8,565 nucleotides of DNA from JAKJGA01 sp029554345 (GTDB lineage: Bacteria; Spirochaetota; UBA4802; JAFGJZ01). This document shows positions 1-5,617 of the stretch, one piece after another. Position 1 is the first letter of the stretch; every line of letters begins with the position of its first letter. A program made the translations under genes and the position numbers. The stretch lies in NCBI GenBank assembly GCA_035395685.1, contig DAOPBR010000075.1:1-8565 (forward strand), in the 5' to 3' direction. The notes beneath the pieces are model-generated. The model saw nothing but the letters and a program-made list of their open reading frames with translations, did no database searches and was not told the origin of the DNA.

Positions 1-500
1 CGTGTTAATGTGCGCGCAGCTTTATTCATCGAGAGCGTTTCACCTGAAACCATAACACAGGAAATGATGATAAGAAAAAGAATAAGATATTCCTGCCACG
101 ACTTCACGCGAATGCGCAGTTTCTCTGTATGAAATGAAATGTATTCTTTCGCGTGAAACGGAGAAAAAAGTTTTACTCCCGAACGGTTGAACAAATCAAG
201 AAATATGTGACTAATGAATGAAGCTGTAACAGCTACATAAACAGTTTTTCCGAGAAGCAAAAAGGGAAGGGAAGCAACGCAGAAAACTGCAATGGCAAAA
301 AAAGAATGAGTCGTTGTGCGATGTCCCCACTTAACTAATAATTTCTTTGAAAGACCTGGAAAGATTCTACCCGCAAGACTATCAGGATGATCGATATCAG
401 GCAAGAGAGAAGCAATGCAGGAGAATAGGGCAGTGAGTGCCGGAACACCGAGAAGAGAATTCAGCAGAAAAGAAAATGCGTAATGAGTAGGCGCTGTCAT
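1..500 (-). CDS. YdjM-like membrane-bound metal-dependent hydrolase (runs off left edge)
   Basis: An open frame of 166 codons runs from an ATG at 500 to the window edge without a stop. The sequence has the hallmarks of the YdjM/LexA-regulated membrane metal-dependent hydrolase family: THYAF near the N-terminus (H6), LPDIDHP (D35, D37, H38), HRTTTHS (H60, H65) and SHIFLDLFN (H98, D102), a His/Asp set suited to binding metal. Hydrophobic segments lie at about residues 8-34, 66-100 and 138-152, so it should sit in the inner membrane. Its substrate is unknown. The ATG overlaps the TGA of the upstream recombinase-NTPase gene (ATGA), which implies translational coupling and a shared function. If the window is circular, the frame continues through position 8565 and stops at 8539-8541, giving about 176 aa, a normal length for small members. 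The family assignment is firm and the activity is inferred. Confidence 0.85.
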   Translation of the reverse strand, partial: MTAPTHYAFSFLLNSLLGVPALTALFSCIASLLPDIDHPDSLAGRIFPGLSKKLLVKWGHRTTTHSFFAIAVFCVASLPFLLLGKTVYVAVTASFISHIFLDLFNRSGVKLFSPFHAKEYISFHTEKLRIRVKSWQEYLILFLIIISCVMVSGETLSMNKAARTLT

Positions 501-1915
501 GTTTTACTCCGTGAAATAGTCGGCGTAAAAATATACCGATAGAACACCAGACGGAAAACAACCATAACGGCATAAGAAAGAGCAACGATTGAAGAAGCGT
601 AGCTTTTGAGAACATAGGCGAAGAAGAACAGAATAAATATGACAAGAACAGGAGCAATAGAAACCTGATTCGATGATCTTTCAGCAGTTGTGATATCTTC
701 GGAGCTTTTACCGAGCTGAAGTTGTCGTGAAATATAAACAGCTTCCTTGATATTATCTCCGGAGGAATGAATTATATCACTTATGATATTTTCCTTTCGT
801 TCCAAGTCCTGCATGAATATCAAATCAGAAAGAACCTGACGTATCTGATGCCTTTTAAGCGGCTTAATCTCAATGAATGTATGAAAGATTTTCCGGTCCG
901 ATTCCTTCGAGCTTGAGGATATGACAAGAGCTTTCTCCGAAAGTTTACTGATGATTTTCTTATCAGATTTTGTTAAATCAGAAATATCATCTATAATAAT
1001 AAGCCGCTTGATGTCTTTGATTTCTTCCAGGAGTTCATCAATGCTGAGTTTCTTAAGTTCCTTCTCCAGATTCTTCGCGGCTTCCTCTGATTCTTCGAGA
1101 GATTGAGTACATAAAATGATTTTGATTAGAGTCAGCTTCTTCTTAAACTCAGAAATATAAACAGGATTATACTGTTGAAGATTTGCATTCTTCAAGATAG
1201 CGCTCTTACCTGATCCGGAAGAACCGATTAGAAGAACTGAAACATTATTAGAAAGATATTCCTCGATCTGCTTAACTTCGGATTCTCTACCGATAAGAAC
1301 TTCTGAATCATTAAAAGAAATATCACTGCGTGGTTTAGAAAGTCTTTCAATCTTACGGAGAAAACCAAATCGGGAAGAACCTAAAAGATTAACTGCTTCG
1401 CTCTTATGCTCAATCGAGATATGAGCGTAAATCATAGTTGTATCAAGCCTTGAATGTCCGAGAAGCTGAGATATCATTTCAATCTTAACTCCTTCTTCGT
1501 AAAGATTAGTAGCGAAAGAATGCCGGAGGGTGTGGCAATGAATGTCCGTTCTCTGGAAACATAAATGGGAATATTTTTTAATCAAATCATGCCAGCTCCG
1601 GCGGTTTCCGCCGATAAGAAAAGAATCCTGAGTCAGCTTTACGGAATTACTCTGAATGTAATTTTCTATCATGGAGAGAAGTTTGGAATTGATGGGAACT
1701 ATTCTTTCCTTGTTGCCTTTACCTATTATTTTAAGGAATGAACGGGCAAGGTTAATATTCGACAGTTTAAGCGAACACATCTCAGAAACTCTCAGGCCGG
1801 CATAACACATGAATGCAAAACCGAGCTTATGACGCGGCTTAACAACCATCTTCAAGAGTGAATCAATCTCCTTTGACGATAAAACAACTGGCAAACGGTT
1901 TCGATTTCTGCTCAT
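497..1915 (-). CDS. Tyrosine recombinase catalytic domain fused to P-loop NTPase and two membrane helices
   Basis: This is a 472-aa three-part protein. Residues 1-175 are a tyrosine-recombinase catalytic domain with a full active-site set: R42 (AGLRVSE), K66 (GKGNKER), H128 and R131 (HTLRHS), H154 (LLGHS) and Y163 (TTMIYAH). The N-terminal SAM-like core-binding domain of XerC/D-type integrases is missing: residue 1 is only about 12 residues before the first catalytic helix, and an in-frame TAA directly upstream excludes a longer start. Residues about 205-410 form an NTPase with Walker A GSSGSGKS (231-238), Walker B LIIIDD (305-310) and a helical lid-like region. Residues about 419-436 and 441-459 are two hydrophobic helices followed by a basic tail. 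No strong SD is visible; the start lies 3 nt after the stop of a 47-aa frame, which suggests coupling. I do not recognise a named family with this architecture. A membrane-tethered, ATP-regulated recombinase is one reading. A DNA-binding sensor that borrowed the recombinase fold is another. Confidence 0.85.
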   Translation of the reverse strand: MSRNRNRLPVVLSSKEIDSLLKMVVKPRHKLGFAFMCYAGLRVSEMCSLKLSNINLARSFLKIIGKGNKERIVPINSKLLSMIENYIQSNSVKLTQDSFLIGGNRRSWHDLIKKYSHLCFQRTDIHCHTLRHSFATNLYEEGVKIEMISQLLGHSRLDTTMIYAHISIEHKSEAVNLLGSSRFGFLRKIERLSKPRSDISFNDSEVLIGRESEVKQIEEYLSNNVSVLLIGSSGSGKSAILKNANLQQYNPVYISEFKKKLTLIKIILCTQSLEESEEAAKNLEKELKKLSIDELLEEIKDIKRLIIIDDISDLTKSDKKIISKLSEKALVISSSSKESDRKIFHTFIEIKPLKRHQIRQVLSDLIFMQDLERKENIISDIIHSSGDNIKEAVYISRQLQLGKSSEDITTAERSSNQVSIAPVLVIFILFFFAYVLKSYASSIVALSYAVMVVFRLVFYRYIFTPTISRSKT

Positions 1916-1918
1916 TAT

Positions 1919-2062
1919 TTAACCGTTTTCAATCGATTTCTTAACCATAAGTAAATAGATATTTGCCCCATCTACCGCGCGATCCGGACAAAATGTCCCT
2001 TTTGGGCGATATTTTTTCGGACAAAACGGAATTTTTTGGCAAAAATTTTTTTCAGAAATCAT
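1919..2062 (-). CDS. 47-aa Cys-containing small protein, function unknown
   Basis: A 47-codon frame starts at an ATG that overlaps the TGA of the 50-aa gene (ATGA) and ends with TAA just before the ATG of the recombinase fusion. The predicted peptide is basic, with three cysteines (C8, C14, C25), two of them in an F-C-P context, and many Lys and Pro residues. The cysteine spacing does not match a zinc finger that I recognise. It has no signal peptide or membrane segment. Support comes mainly from its position: it bridges the gap between two genes and would supply translational coupling to the recombinase gene, which lacks its own clear SD. The underlying DNA is low in complexity and carries a repeated CGGACAAAA motif, so the frame could instead be a spacer with regulatory repeats. 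Confidence 0.45.
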   Translation of the reverse strand: MISEKNFCQKIPFCPKKYRPKGTFCPDRAVDGANIYLLMVKKSIENG

Positions 2063-2211
2063 GTAATTTTTTCCAAAATTTCCGAAACTTCGATCTGCAT
2101 TTTCAAAAGTTTTTTATTAATTTCTAAGAGAATCTGTTTATCAACCGCGCTTTGCAGCTTGATGTAGGAATATAATTCTTTTGAAAGAGCCTTCATCAAA
2201 TGAGGCTTCAT
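2059..2211 (-). CDS. 50-aa helical small protein, function unknown
   Basis: A 50-codon frame is preceded by a near-perfect SD (AAGGAGG, four bases before the ATG), the strongest ribosome site in this part of the window. The peptide (start MKPHLMKALSKELYSY) is rich in Leu, Ile, Lys and Glu with a heptad-like pattern over about residues 15-50, so a single long amphipathic helix or short coiled coil is likely. It has no membrane segment and no recognisable DNA-binding motif. It is the first gene of a minus-strand set that continues into the 47-aa frame through an ATGA overlap, then the recombinase-NTPase fusion and the membrane hydrolase. A small helical partner or regulator of that set is a reasonable inference. 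I do not recognise a family. Confidence 0.7.
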   Translation of the reverse strand: MKPHLMKALSKELYSYIKLQSAVDKQILLEINKKLLKMQIEVSEILEKIT

Positions 2212-2230
2212 AAGACCTCCTTATATTTTA

Positions 2231-2259
2231 TTGACAAGGGATGTCCGGCAGGCTATGAA
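2231..2259 (+). promoter_or_regulatory. Sigma70-type promoter for the TolC-like gene
   Basis: A perfect -35 box TTGACA (2231-2236) is followed after 17 bases by TATGAA (2254-2259), a four-of-six match to the -10 consensus. Transcription would start near 2266 and give a leader of about 95 nt before the ATG at 2363. No clear promoter was found for the divergent minus-strand 50-aa gene. Confidence 0.6.
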
Positions 2260-2282
2260 TACTTATCAGCGGATATTCACAG

Positions 2283-2362
2283 CCTCCGAACGAATCAGGG
2301 AAAAGACCTCCATAAAATAAGTGTATGAACACTTCCTTTAAGGATAAATTTTTCGGAGGTCT
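2283..2362 (+). promoter_or_regulatory. Leader with two alternative anti-SD sequences
   Basis: The SD of the downstream gene lies in GGAGGTCT (2355-2362), directly before the ATG. AGACCTCC (2304-2311) is its perfect 8-base complement. A second stretch, CCTCCGAA (2283-2290), perfectly complements TTCGGAGG (2352-2359). The two pairings share SD bases and exclude each other. Between them lies a small perfect hairpin, AAGTGT-ATGA-ACACTT (2319-2334). The arrangement would hide the ribosome site in the folded mRNA. Translational control is inferred; only the complementarity is seen. Confidence 0.4.
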
Positions 2363-2917
2363 ATGCGTTATTTTTGGATTTTAATACTGCTTTCAGGAAT
2401 ATCATTCATCTACTCAGCGGAAACACCGGAAGAAAAGAAAGAAATTGAATTAACTAAGCTCGAAGAAAAGATTAAAACCGCAAAGGAAATCATAAGAAGC
2501 CAGGACAATATAAAAGCATCAGACTTTCTGCAGCTGCTCCCCTCAGTGAGCCTCAGCAAGCGTACGGAGTACCAGGAGCCGAGGAATGGCGAAGTATATC
2601 TCGGAGCATCAATCAATATAAGTCAGATATTCTCAATCAACGATAAGCACACCGAAAGAGAAGTAAGCAAAGAGAAAATGCTCAGAAGGGTCGATTCGAT
2701 TTATTATGAGATGAAGAAGCTCATTGAAAGAAAGTATTTACTGAAAACAAGGGTCTGGAAATTTACCAAGATAAAAAGCTCCATGAGCAATCCTGTCGAT
2801 ATTGCAGCAATGGACGAGAAGATTGATGAAAGTCTGATTAAAATACAAGAGATTGAAATAGATATTGAGAAAGCTTATTCTGAAATTGATTATATAATCA
2901 CGGATTCCGGAAGATAG
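2363..2917 (+). CDS. Exported TolC-like (outer-membrane factor half-repeat) protein
   Basis: This 184-aa protein has an N-terminal signal peptide (basic M-R, hydrophobic core WILILLSGISFIY, likely cut near S18-A19) and no further membrane helix. After the signal come a charged helix (about 25-50), the stretch LLPSVSLSKRTEY, a second strand-like stretch (about 78-93, YLGASINISQIF), then long charged helices to about residue 175. The order helix, LPS(V/L)SLS strand, amphipathic strand ending in a SQ-hydrophobic-F motif, then a long helix is that of one repeat of TolC-type outer-membrane factors. A full protomer has two such repeats and over 400 residues, so this is about half. It may be a decayed fragment, a small periplasmic helical protein, or a half-size subunit. 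The start rests on an overlapping SD (GGAGG, three bases from the ATG). It ends in TAG four bases before a large palindrome. Confidence 0.65.
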   Translation: MRYFWILILLSGISFIYSAETPEEKKEIELTKLEEKIKTAKEIIRSQDNIKASDFLQLLPSVSLSKRTEYQEPRNGEVYLGASINISQIFSINDKHTEREVSKEKMLRRVDSIYYEMKKLIERKYLLKTRVWKFTKIKSSMSNPVDIAAMDEKIDESLIKIQEIEIDIEKAYSEIDYIITDSGR

Positions 2918-2920
2918 AGG

Positions 2921-2961
2921 AGAATAAATCAACTGGGGAATTTCCCCAGTTGATTTATTCT
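2921..2961. repeat. Perfect 41-bp palindrome, candidate parS and bidirectional terminator
   Basis: Two 20-base arms (2921-2940 and 2942-2961) pair perfectly around a central T. The core is the TGGGGAAWTTCCCCA motif seen at three other places. It fills the gap between the stop of the TolC-like gene (2917) and the stop of parB (2964), so as RNA it would form a 20-bp hairpin ending transcripts from both sides, although no clean U-tract follows. As DNA it is the longest version of the candidate ParB site. Confidence 0.85.
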
Positions 2962-2963
2962 GG

Positions 2964-3680
2964 TTATATACCTTTCAGATACTGAATTAACTCTTTAACA
3001 ACTTTAGCACGAAGATCTTTTGGAACTGAATTCAAAGAAGATTTAATTGAGAATTTCATATCACCAACAGCTTCTTTTATTATATCAGATTCTTTTTTTA
3101 CAGGTTCTTTCTTCTTACTGATTATAGGAGCAGGAGGAACGATAGTTCTCTCTGTTTTACGAGTTTTACCATCTGCGCCTTCTCTTTTCTCCAACTGGGG
3201 AATTTCCCCAGTTGAAACCATTTTACCACGAACAGCAGAAACAGTCTTATGGTCAACACCCACTTTTTTTGCAATAGTTCTATCTGATACAGCAGGAGTT
3301 TCTTTCAGAAACATTTCTACTATTTTTGTTTTCTGTTCGCGCGTCAAATGCCTGCGAGCAAGATTATCCATAACAACAAACATTCTTCTTTCTTCTGCAG
3401 GCATATTCATTATCTCAACAGGGACAGTGCTCCAGCCAAGCTCCAGAGCTATCTGCCAGCGGTTATAACCGCCGAGAATACAGCAGTTATCATCTTTATC
3501 ATAATATACTTTAATCGCGTCTCTGATCTCTCCTGACTTCTCAATATCCTTCCTGAGTCTGTCTCTGTCATCAGCAGACATTGGCATCAGGTGCTGAACT
3601 TCTTCCAATTCGACAGACATTCTTAATTGGGAAGGATTCATCGGCTGAATCGATTTAGTTTTAAATTGTTTCTGTGCCAT
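2964..3680 (-). CDS. parB: ParB-family partition protein
   Basis: This 238-aa centromere-binding partner of ParA has an N-terminal ParB/Srx-type domain with the nucleotide-binding loop region ILGGYNRWQIA (about 68-78, in the place of the usual GERRxRA box), the box NLARRHLT (106-113), and a helix-turn-helix at about 131-151 (VSDRTIAKKVGVDHKTVSAVR). A charged linker (about 165-205) leads to a short C-terminal helical part likely to dimerise. The ATG at 3680 overlaps the parA stop (TGATG); a TTG one codon earlier is less likely. A parS-like palindrome lies inside the gene (3192-3214), encoding residues at the end of the HTH domain. At 238 aa it is slightly shorter than typical chromosomal ParB. 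The GYNRW loop differs from the canonical CTP-binding motif, so CTPase activity is uncertain. Confidence 0.87.
   Translation of the reverse strand: MAQKQFKTKSIQPMNPSQLRMSVELEEVQHLMPMSADDRDRLRKDIEKSGEIRDAIKVYYDKDDNCCILGGYNRWQIALELGWSTVPVEIMNMPAEERRMFVVMDNLARRHLTREQKTKIVEMFLKETPAVSDRTIAKKVGVDHKTVSAVRGKMVSTGEIPQLEKREGADGKTRKTERTIVPPAPIISKKKEPVKKESDIIKEAVGDMKFSIKSSLNSVPKDLRAKVVKELIQYLKGI
3192..3214. repeat. parS-like palindrome inside parB
   Basis: A perfect 23-bp palindrome (arms of 11 around a central T) with core TGGGGAAWTTCCCCA lies within the parB coding sequence. Its 23 bases are identical to the centre of the palindrome at 2921-2961. An exact copy inside a reading frame argues that the DNA sequence itself is under selection. 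Confidence 0.7.
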
Positions 3681-4399
3681 CAATTAACCCCCAGAATCTC
3701 CAAGATAGGAGAGAGCAGTTTATCAACTTTCGTATCTGACCATTTGATTGTTGGATCTGATATGGCTCTCGCTGTTGTAACTGTTTTAGGAATATTACCC
3801 GCGAAATATCCGTTAATAGCTTCCATGAACTTACGCGAAATTTCTGCCATGTAACCGCTAGCTTCTTCTTTCGGCTCTTTGTATCCGACAAGAACAACCT
3901 TTCCTTTTTTCTCAATATCCTTGAGAGCGTTAATAGTGTAAAGGGTAGGTCCAAGAGTTGCCATAGAAACATCTGCAGGAATGAAAACTTCATCGGCAAA
4001 AAGACTAGTCGCGCGGGAAATTCCTTGTACTGTCGGAGGATTGTCGAAAAGAATAAAATCGTATTGCTCAATAGATTTGAACTGGCGTTTCATAGAATAT
4101 GGGTCTGCGTTTGATGCGATTGAATCAAGTCTATAATCCGCTCTGATTAAATCGAAACTTATATTGTCACGGCTTACAGAAATGATTACTTCTTCTATTT
4201 TTTTAATGCCTGTTAACAGATCAAAAAGACCTGGCGTCTCATCATTTGTTCCGGTGAGAAAAGCTGACAGGCCGCCTTGCGGATCACAATCAACTGCGAG
4301 AACTTTCTTGCCTGAAGAAGCAAGAGCCAAAGAAGTTAATACAGAAAGAGAAGTTTTACCGCAACCGCCTTTCTGATTCAGAATGGATATAGCTTTCAT
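3680..4399 (-). CDS. parA: ParA-family partition ATPase
   Basis: This 239-aa Walker-type ATPase drives plasmid segregation on the nucleoid. It has the deviant Walker A NQKGGCGKTS (K10 and K15), Walker A' VDCDPQGG (D37, D39) and Walker B-like FILFDNPP (D119). It starts directly with the ATPase fold and has no N-terminal HTH, as in small type Ib ParA proteins, so autoregulation would have to come from a partner. The ATG overlaps the TGA of the RHH gene (ATGA), and its own TGA overlaps the parB ATG, so the three genes form one translationally coupled operon. Length and motifs are complete. MinD-like proteins share the fold, but the neighbours make the partition role secure. Confidence 0.94.
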   Translation of the reverse strand: MKAISILNQKGGCGKTSLSVLTSLALASSGKKVLAVDCDPQGGLSAFLTGTNDETPGLFDLLTGIKKIEEVIISVSRDNISFDLIRADYRLDSIASNADPYSMKRQFKSIEQYDFILFDNPPTVQGISRATSLFADEVFIPADVSMATLGPTLYTINALKDIEKKGKVVLVGYKEPKEEASGYMAEISRKFMEAINGYFAGNIPKTVTTARAISDPTIKWSDTKVDKLLSPILEILGVN

Positions 4400-4557
4400 T
4401 TTTTGCCTCCCTTAATGACGACTTTGCCTGAAACCCATATTTTCAGAAGTTCAACAATGGCTTCAGATAATGATATATTTTCATCTATAGCTTTTTTCTT
4501 AGCATCCTTTAAAAGAGAATTTTCCAAGTCATCAGGAACACTCACAGATATTCTCAT
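4396..4557 (-). CDS. Ribbon-helix-helix DNA-binding protein of the par operon
   Basis: A 53-aa protein starting MRISVSVPDDLENSLLKDAK shows the RHH pattern: a short N-terminal strand (RISVSV), a helix (DDLENSLLKDAKKKA), a turn and a second helix (SLSEAIVELLKIWV). Such proteins bind DNA as dimers and, in type Ib partition systems (ParG-like), repress the par promoter and act as the centromere binder. An SD (GAGGA) precedes the ATG. The TGA overlaps the parA ATG. The likely operator is the AT-rich repeated promoter region just upstream (about 4570-4612). A CopG/antitoxin-like role is the main alternative, but no toxin gene is adjacent. Confidence 0.82.
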   Translation of the reverse strand: MRISVSVPDDLENSLLKDAKKKAIDENISLSEAIVELLKIWVSGKVVIKGGKK

Positions 4558-4584
4558 AATAATTCCTCGTTATATAATAACACA

Positions 4585-4612
4585 TTTATATAATTATATA
4601 AAAGCACGTCAA
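4585..4612 (-). promoter_or_regulatory. Putative par operon promoter with AT-rich repeats
   Basis: On the minus strand, TTGACG (4612-4607) is followed after 16 bases by TATAAA (4590-4585), about 28 bases before the RHH start codon. The spacer and downstream DNA contain repeated TATATAAT blocks, a plausible operator for the RHH protein. A perfect 12-bp palindrome TTGTATATACAA lies further upstream at 4661-4672. Confidence 0.5.
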
Positions 4613-4742
4613 TCACAATAATAATGCATCAGAAGCGCCATTTTTTAACATTATTTTTTATTGTATATACAACTTCTTATAATATATCTTATGTCTCATT
4701 AGATAATGTCTTATTTTACGGCAATTATGTCCAGAAATTAAT

Positions 4743-4770
4743 TTGAGAGGGACTTGAATGTCCCTCTCAA
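4743..4770 (-). terminator. Hairpin after the DUF6573 gene
   Basis: TTGAGAGGGAC (4743-4753) pairs perfectly with GTCCCTCTCAA (4760-4770) across a 6-base loop. It begins 3 bases after the DUF6573 stop codon on the minus strand. The following bases are only moderately T-rich (AATTAATTT), so it may be a weak terminator or mainly a 3' stabiliser. Confidence 0.55.
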
Positions 4771-4773
4771 AAA

Positions 4774-5187
4774 TCAATCTTCATTCGGCAGCATGATAGT
4801 AAAGACCGGAGAACAGTCATCACCACCTGAAACTATTCCTTTCAGTTGAACGTCTTTCGGAGTTTCATCCGGCTCCATGAGAAATAAAACTTTGAAAAGA
4901 ATTGTGTCATGGTTTGCCCTACCCGCTTTAATAAGTTTTCTGACCTCATAGACAAAAACATTCAGCACATCCCACAAGCGCCCTTCACTGCTCTGCCCTG
5001 CTTCCTCAAGTTTTTCATTTGGTTCAATGAACTCATGCCATAAAGTCGCGGTCATTGCTATCGGAAATTTTATCCCCGCCTCTTTCCCGAGTTCTGATAC
5101 ATCGACCAGGACACCGTCTGAAATAGCCTCTCTTCTTGAATACGTGTAAACATATTCTTCAACATTCGTCTGCTGATTATTTTCCAT
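4774..5187 (-). CDS. DUF6573 family protein
   Basis: This 137-aa protein matches the DUF6573 pattern found on plasmids and other mobile elements: YSRREAISDGVLVDVSE (about 16-32), FPIAMTATLW (41-50), the motif GRLWDVL (69-75), and the C-terminal GGDD (121-124) with TIMLPNED at the very end. It has no signal peptide or membrane helix, so it is cytoplasmic. The biochemical role of the family is not known to me. An SD (AGAGGTG, about 6 bases before the ATG) supports the start. It is transcribed alone, ending at the hairpin 4743-4770, with a strong terminator-like hairpin upstream (5253-5301) that could insulate or attenuate it. Length and end motif suggest an intact gene. Confidence 0.85.
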   Translation of the reverse strand: MENNQQTNVEEYVYTYSRREAISDGVLVDVSELGKEAGIKFPIAMTATLWHEFIEPNEKLEEAGQSSEGRLWDVLNVFVYEVRKLIKAGRANHDTILFKVLFLMEPDETPKDVQLKGIVSGGDDCSPVFTIMLPNED

Positions 5188-5252
5188 AACAGCACCTCTC
5201 TTAAAAAGATTTCGAACGTCGGGCGCGGTTATTTAATTTTCCCGTCTGAGGG

Positions 5253-5301
5253 AAAAAGTGGCCTGCCCGCCTTCACTCTTCAGGCGGCAGGCACTTTTTT
5301 T
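5253..5301. terminator. Strong GC-rich bidirectional terminator
   Basis: A long hairpin pairs AAAAAGTG-CCTGCC-GCC (with two single-base bulges) with GGCGGCAGGCACTTTTTTT, with a loop of about 11 bases (TTCACTCTTCA). Plus-strand RNA ends in seven U and minus-strand RNA in five. It lies 65 bases upstream of the DUF6573 start, with no intact gene immediately on either side, so it may also act as an attenuator in the DUF6573 leader. The arm overlaps a smaller hairpin TTTTCCC-GTCTGA-GGGAAAA at 5237-5256. Confidence 0.75.
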
Positions 5302-5344
5302 CCTAAAGAGGAAAACATGAAATAAATGTAACGGGCGATGAAGA

Positions 5345-5375
5345 TAAAAAACTATGCCAAGAGCATAGTTTTTTA
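5345..5375. terminator. Perfect bidirectional terminator
   Basis: TAAAAAACTATGC (5345-5357) and GCATAGTTTTTTA (5363-5375) form a perfect 13-bp stem with a CAAGA loop and T-tracts on both strands. It directly abuts the candidate structured RNA at 5376, as expected for the end of a minus-strand non-coding transcript. Confidence 0.8.
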
Positions 5376-5539
5376 TTACAAATAAAGGGCGGGCGGGAGT
5401 TGCCGAAGATGAATGGTACTGAAAATTTAATTAGAAGTTGAGTGAATCGAGACGGTGGCGCTTTTTTGCGTAGCCCCCTTACAAAAGCCATTGGCGCGAA
5501 GTCTTGCACTGCCCTAACCCGCATTTGTAAACGCAAGAC
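5376..5539. ncRNA. Candidate structured, pseudoknotted RNA region
   Basis: This stretch has no credible gene and is GC-richer than its surroundings. A nested long-range stem is possible: TTACAAA (5376-5382) with TTTGTAA (5524-5530), GCGGG (5389-5393) with CCCGC (5518-5522), and GGG with CCC inside. GTCTTGC (5501-5507), inside that stem, perfectly complements GCAAGAC (5533-5539), just outside, which gives pseudoknot topology. Local hairpins include GCC-ATT-GGC (5487-5495) and CGC-T6-GCG (5459-5470). A second TTACAAA at 5479-5485 offers an alternative pairing. Terminators flank it on both sides. Strand and identity are unknown, and I could not match a known RNA family. An origin or transfer region is an alternative. 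Confidence 0.3.
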
Positions 5540-5578
5540 GAGTGCCAAAGCCGAGATTATGATTATTTAGTGCGATGA

Positions 5579-5609
5579 ATTTCTTGTGGGGAAATTCCCC
5601 ACAAGAAAT
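5579..5609. repeat. parS-like 31-bp perfect palindrome
   Basis: Fifteen-base arms pair perfectly around a central A, with core TGGGGAAATTCCCCA. It shares 22 bases (5586-5607) with the site at 7068-7089. Together with the two sites near parB it forms the candidate ParB-binding set. Confidence 0.75.
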
Positions 5610-5617
5610 ATTTAACA

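Noticed and set aside
37..160. Two sequences resembling chromosomal parS (GTTTCACCTGAAAC at 37-50 and CTTTCGCGTGAAACG at 146-160).
   Set aside because: Both differ from the 16-bp consensus at several positions and lie inside the hydrolase coding sequence. The plasmid has its own repeated palindrome near parB, so these are more likely chance matches.
1984..2030. Repeated CGGACAAAA and the small palindrome GGACA-AAA-TGTCC as possible recombinase or operator sites.
   Set aside because: They lie within the 47-aa coding frame, are short, and lack the paired 11-13 bp arms with spacer expected of a recombinase core site.
5303..5548. Minus-strand 81-codon open frame.
   Set aside because: It runs through a perfect terminator and the structured GC-rich stretch, has no SD, and its composition shows no recognisable domain.
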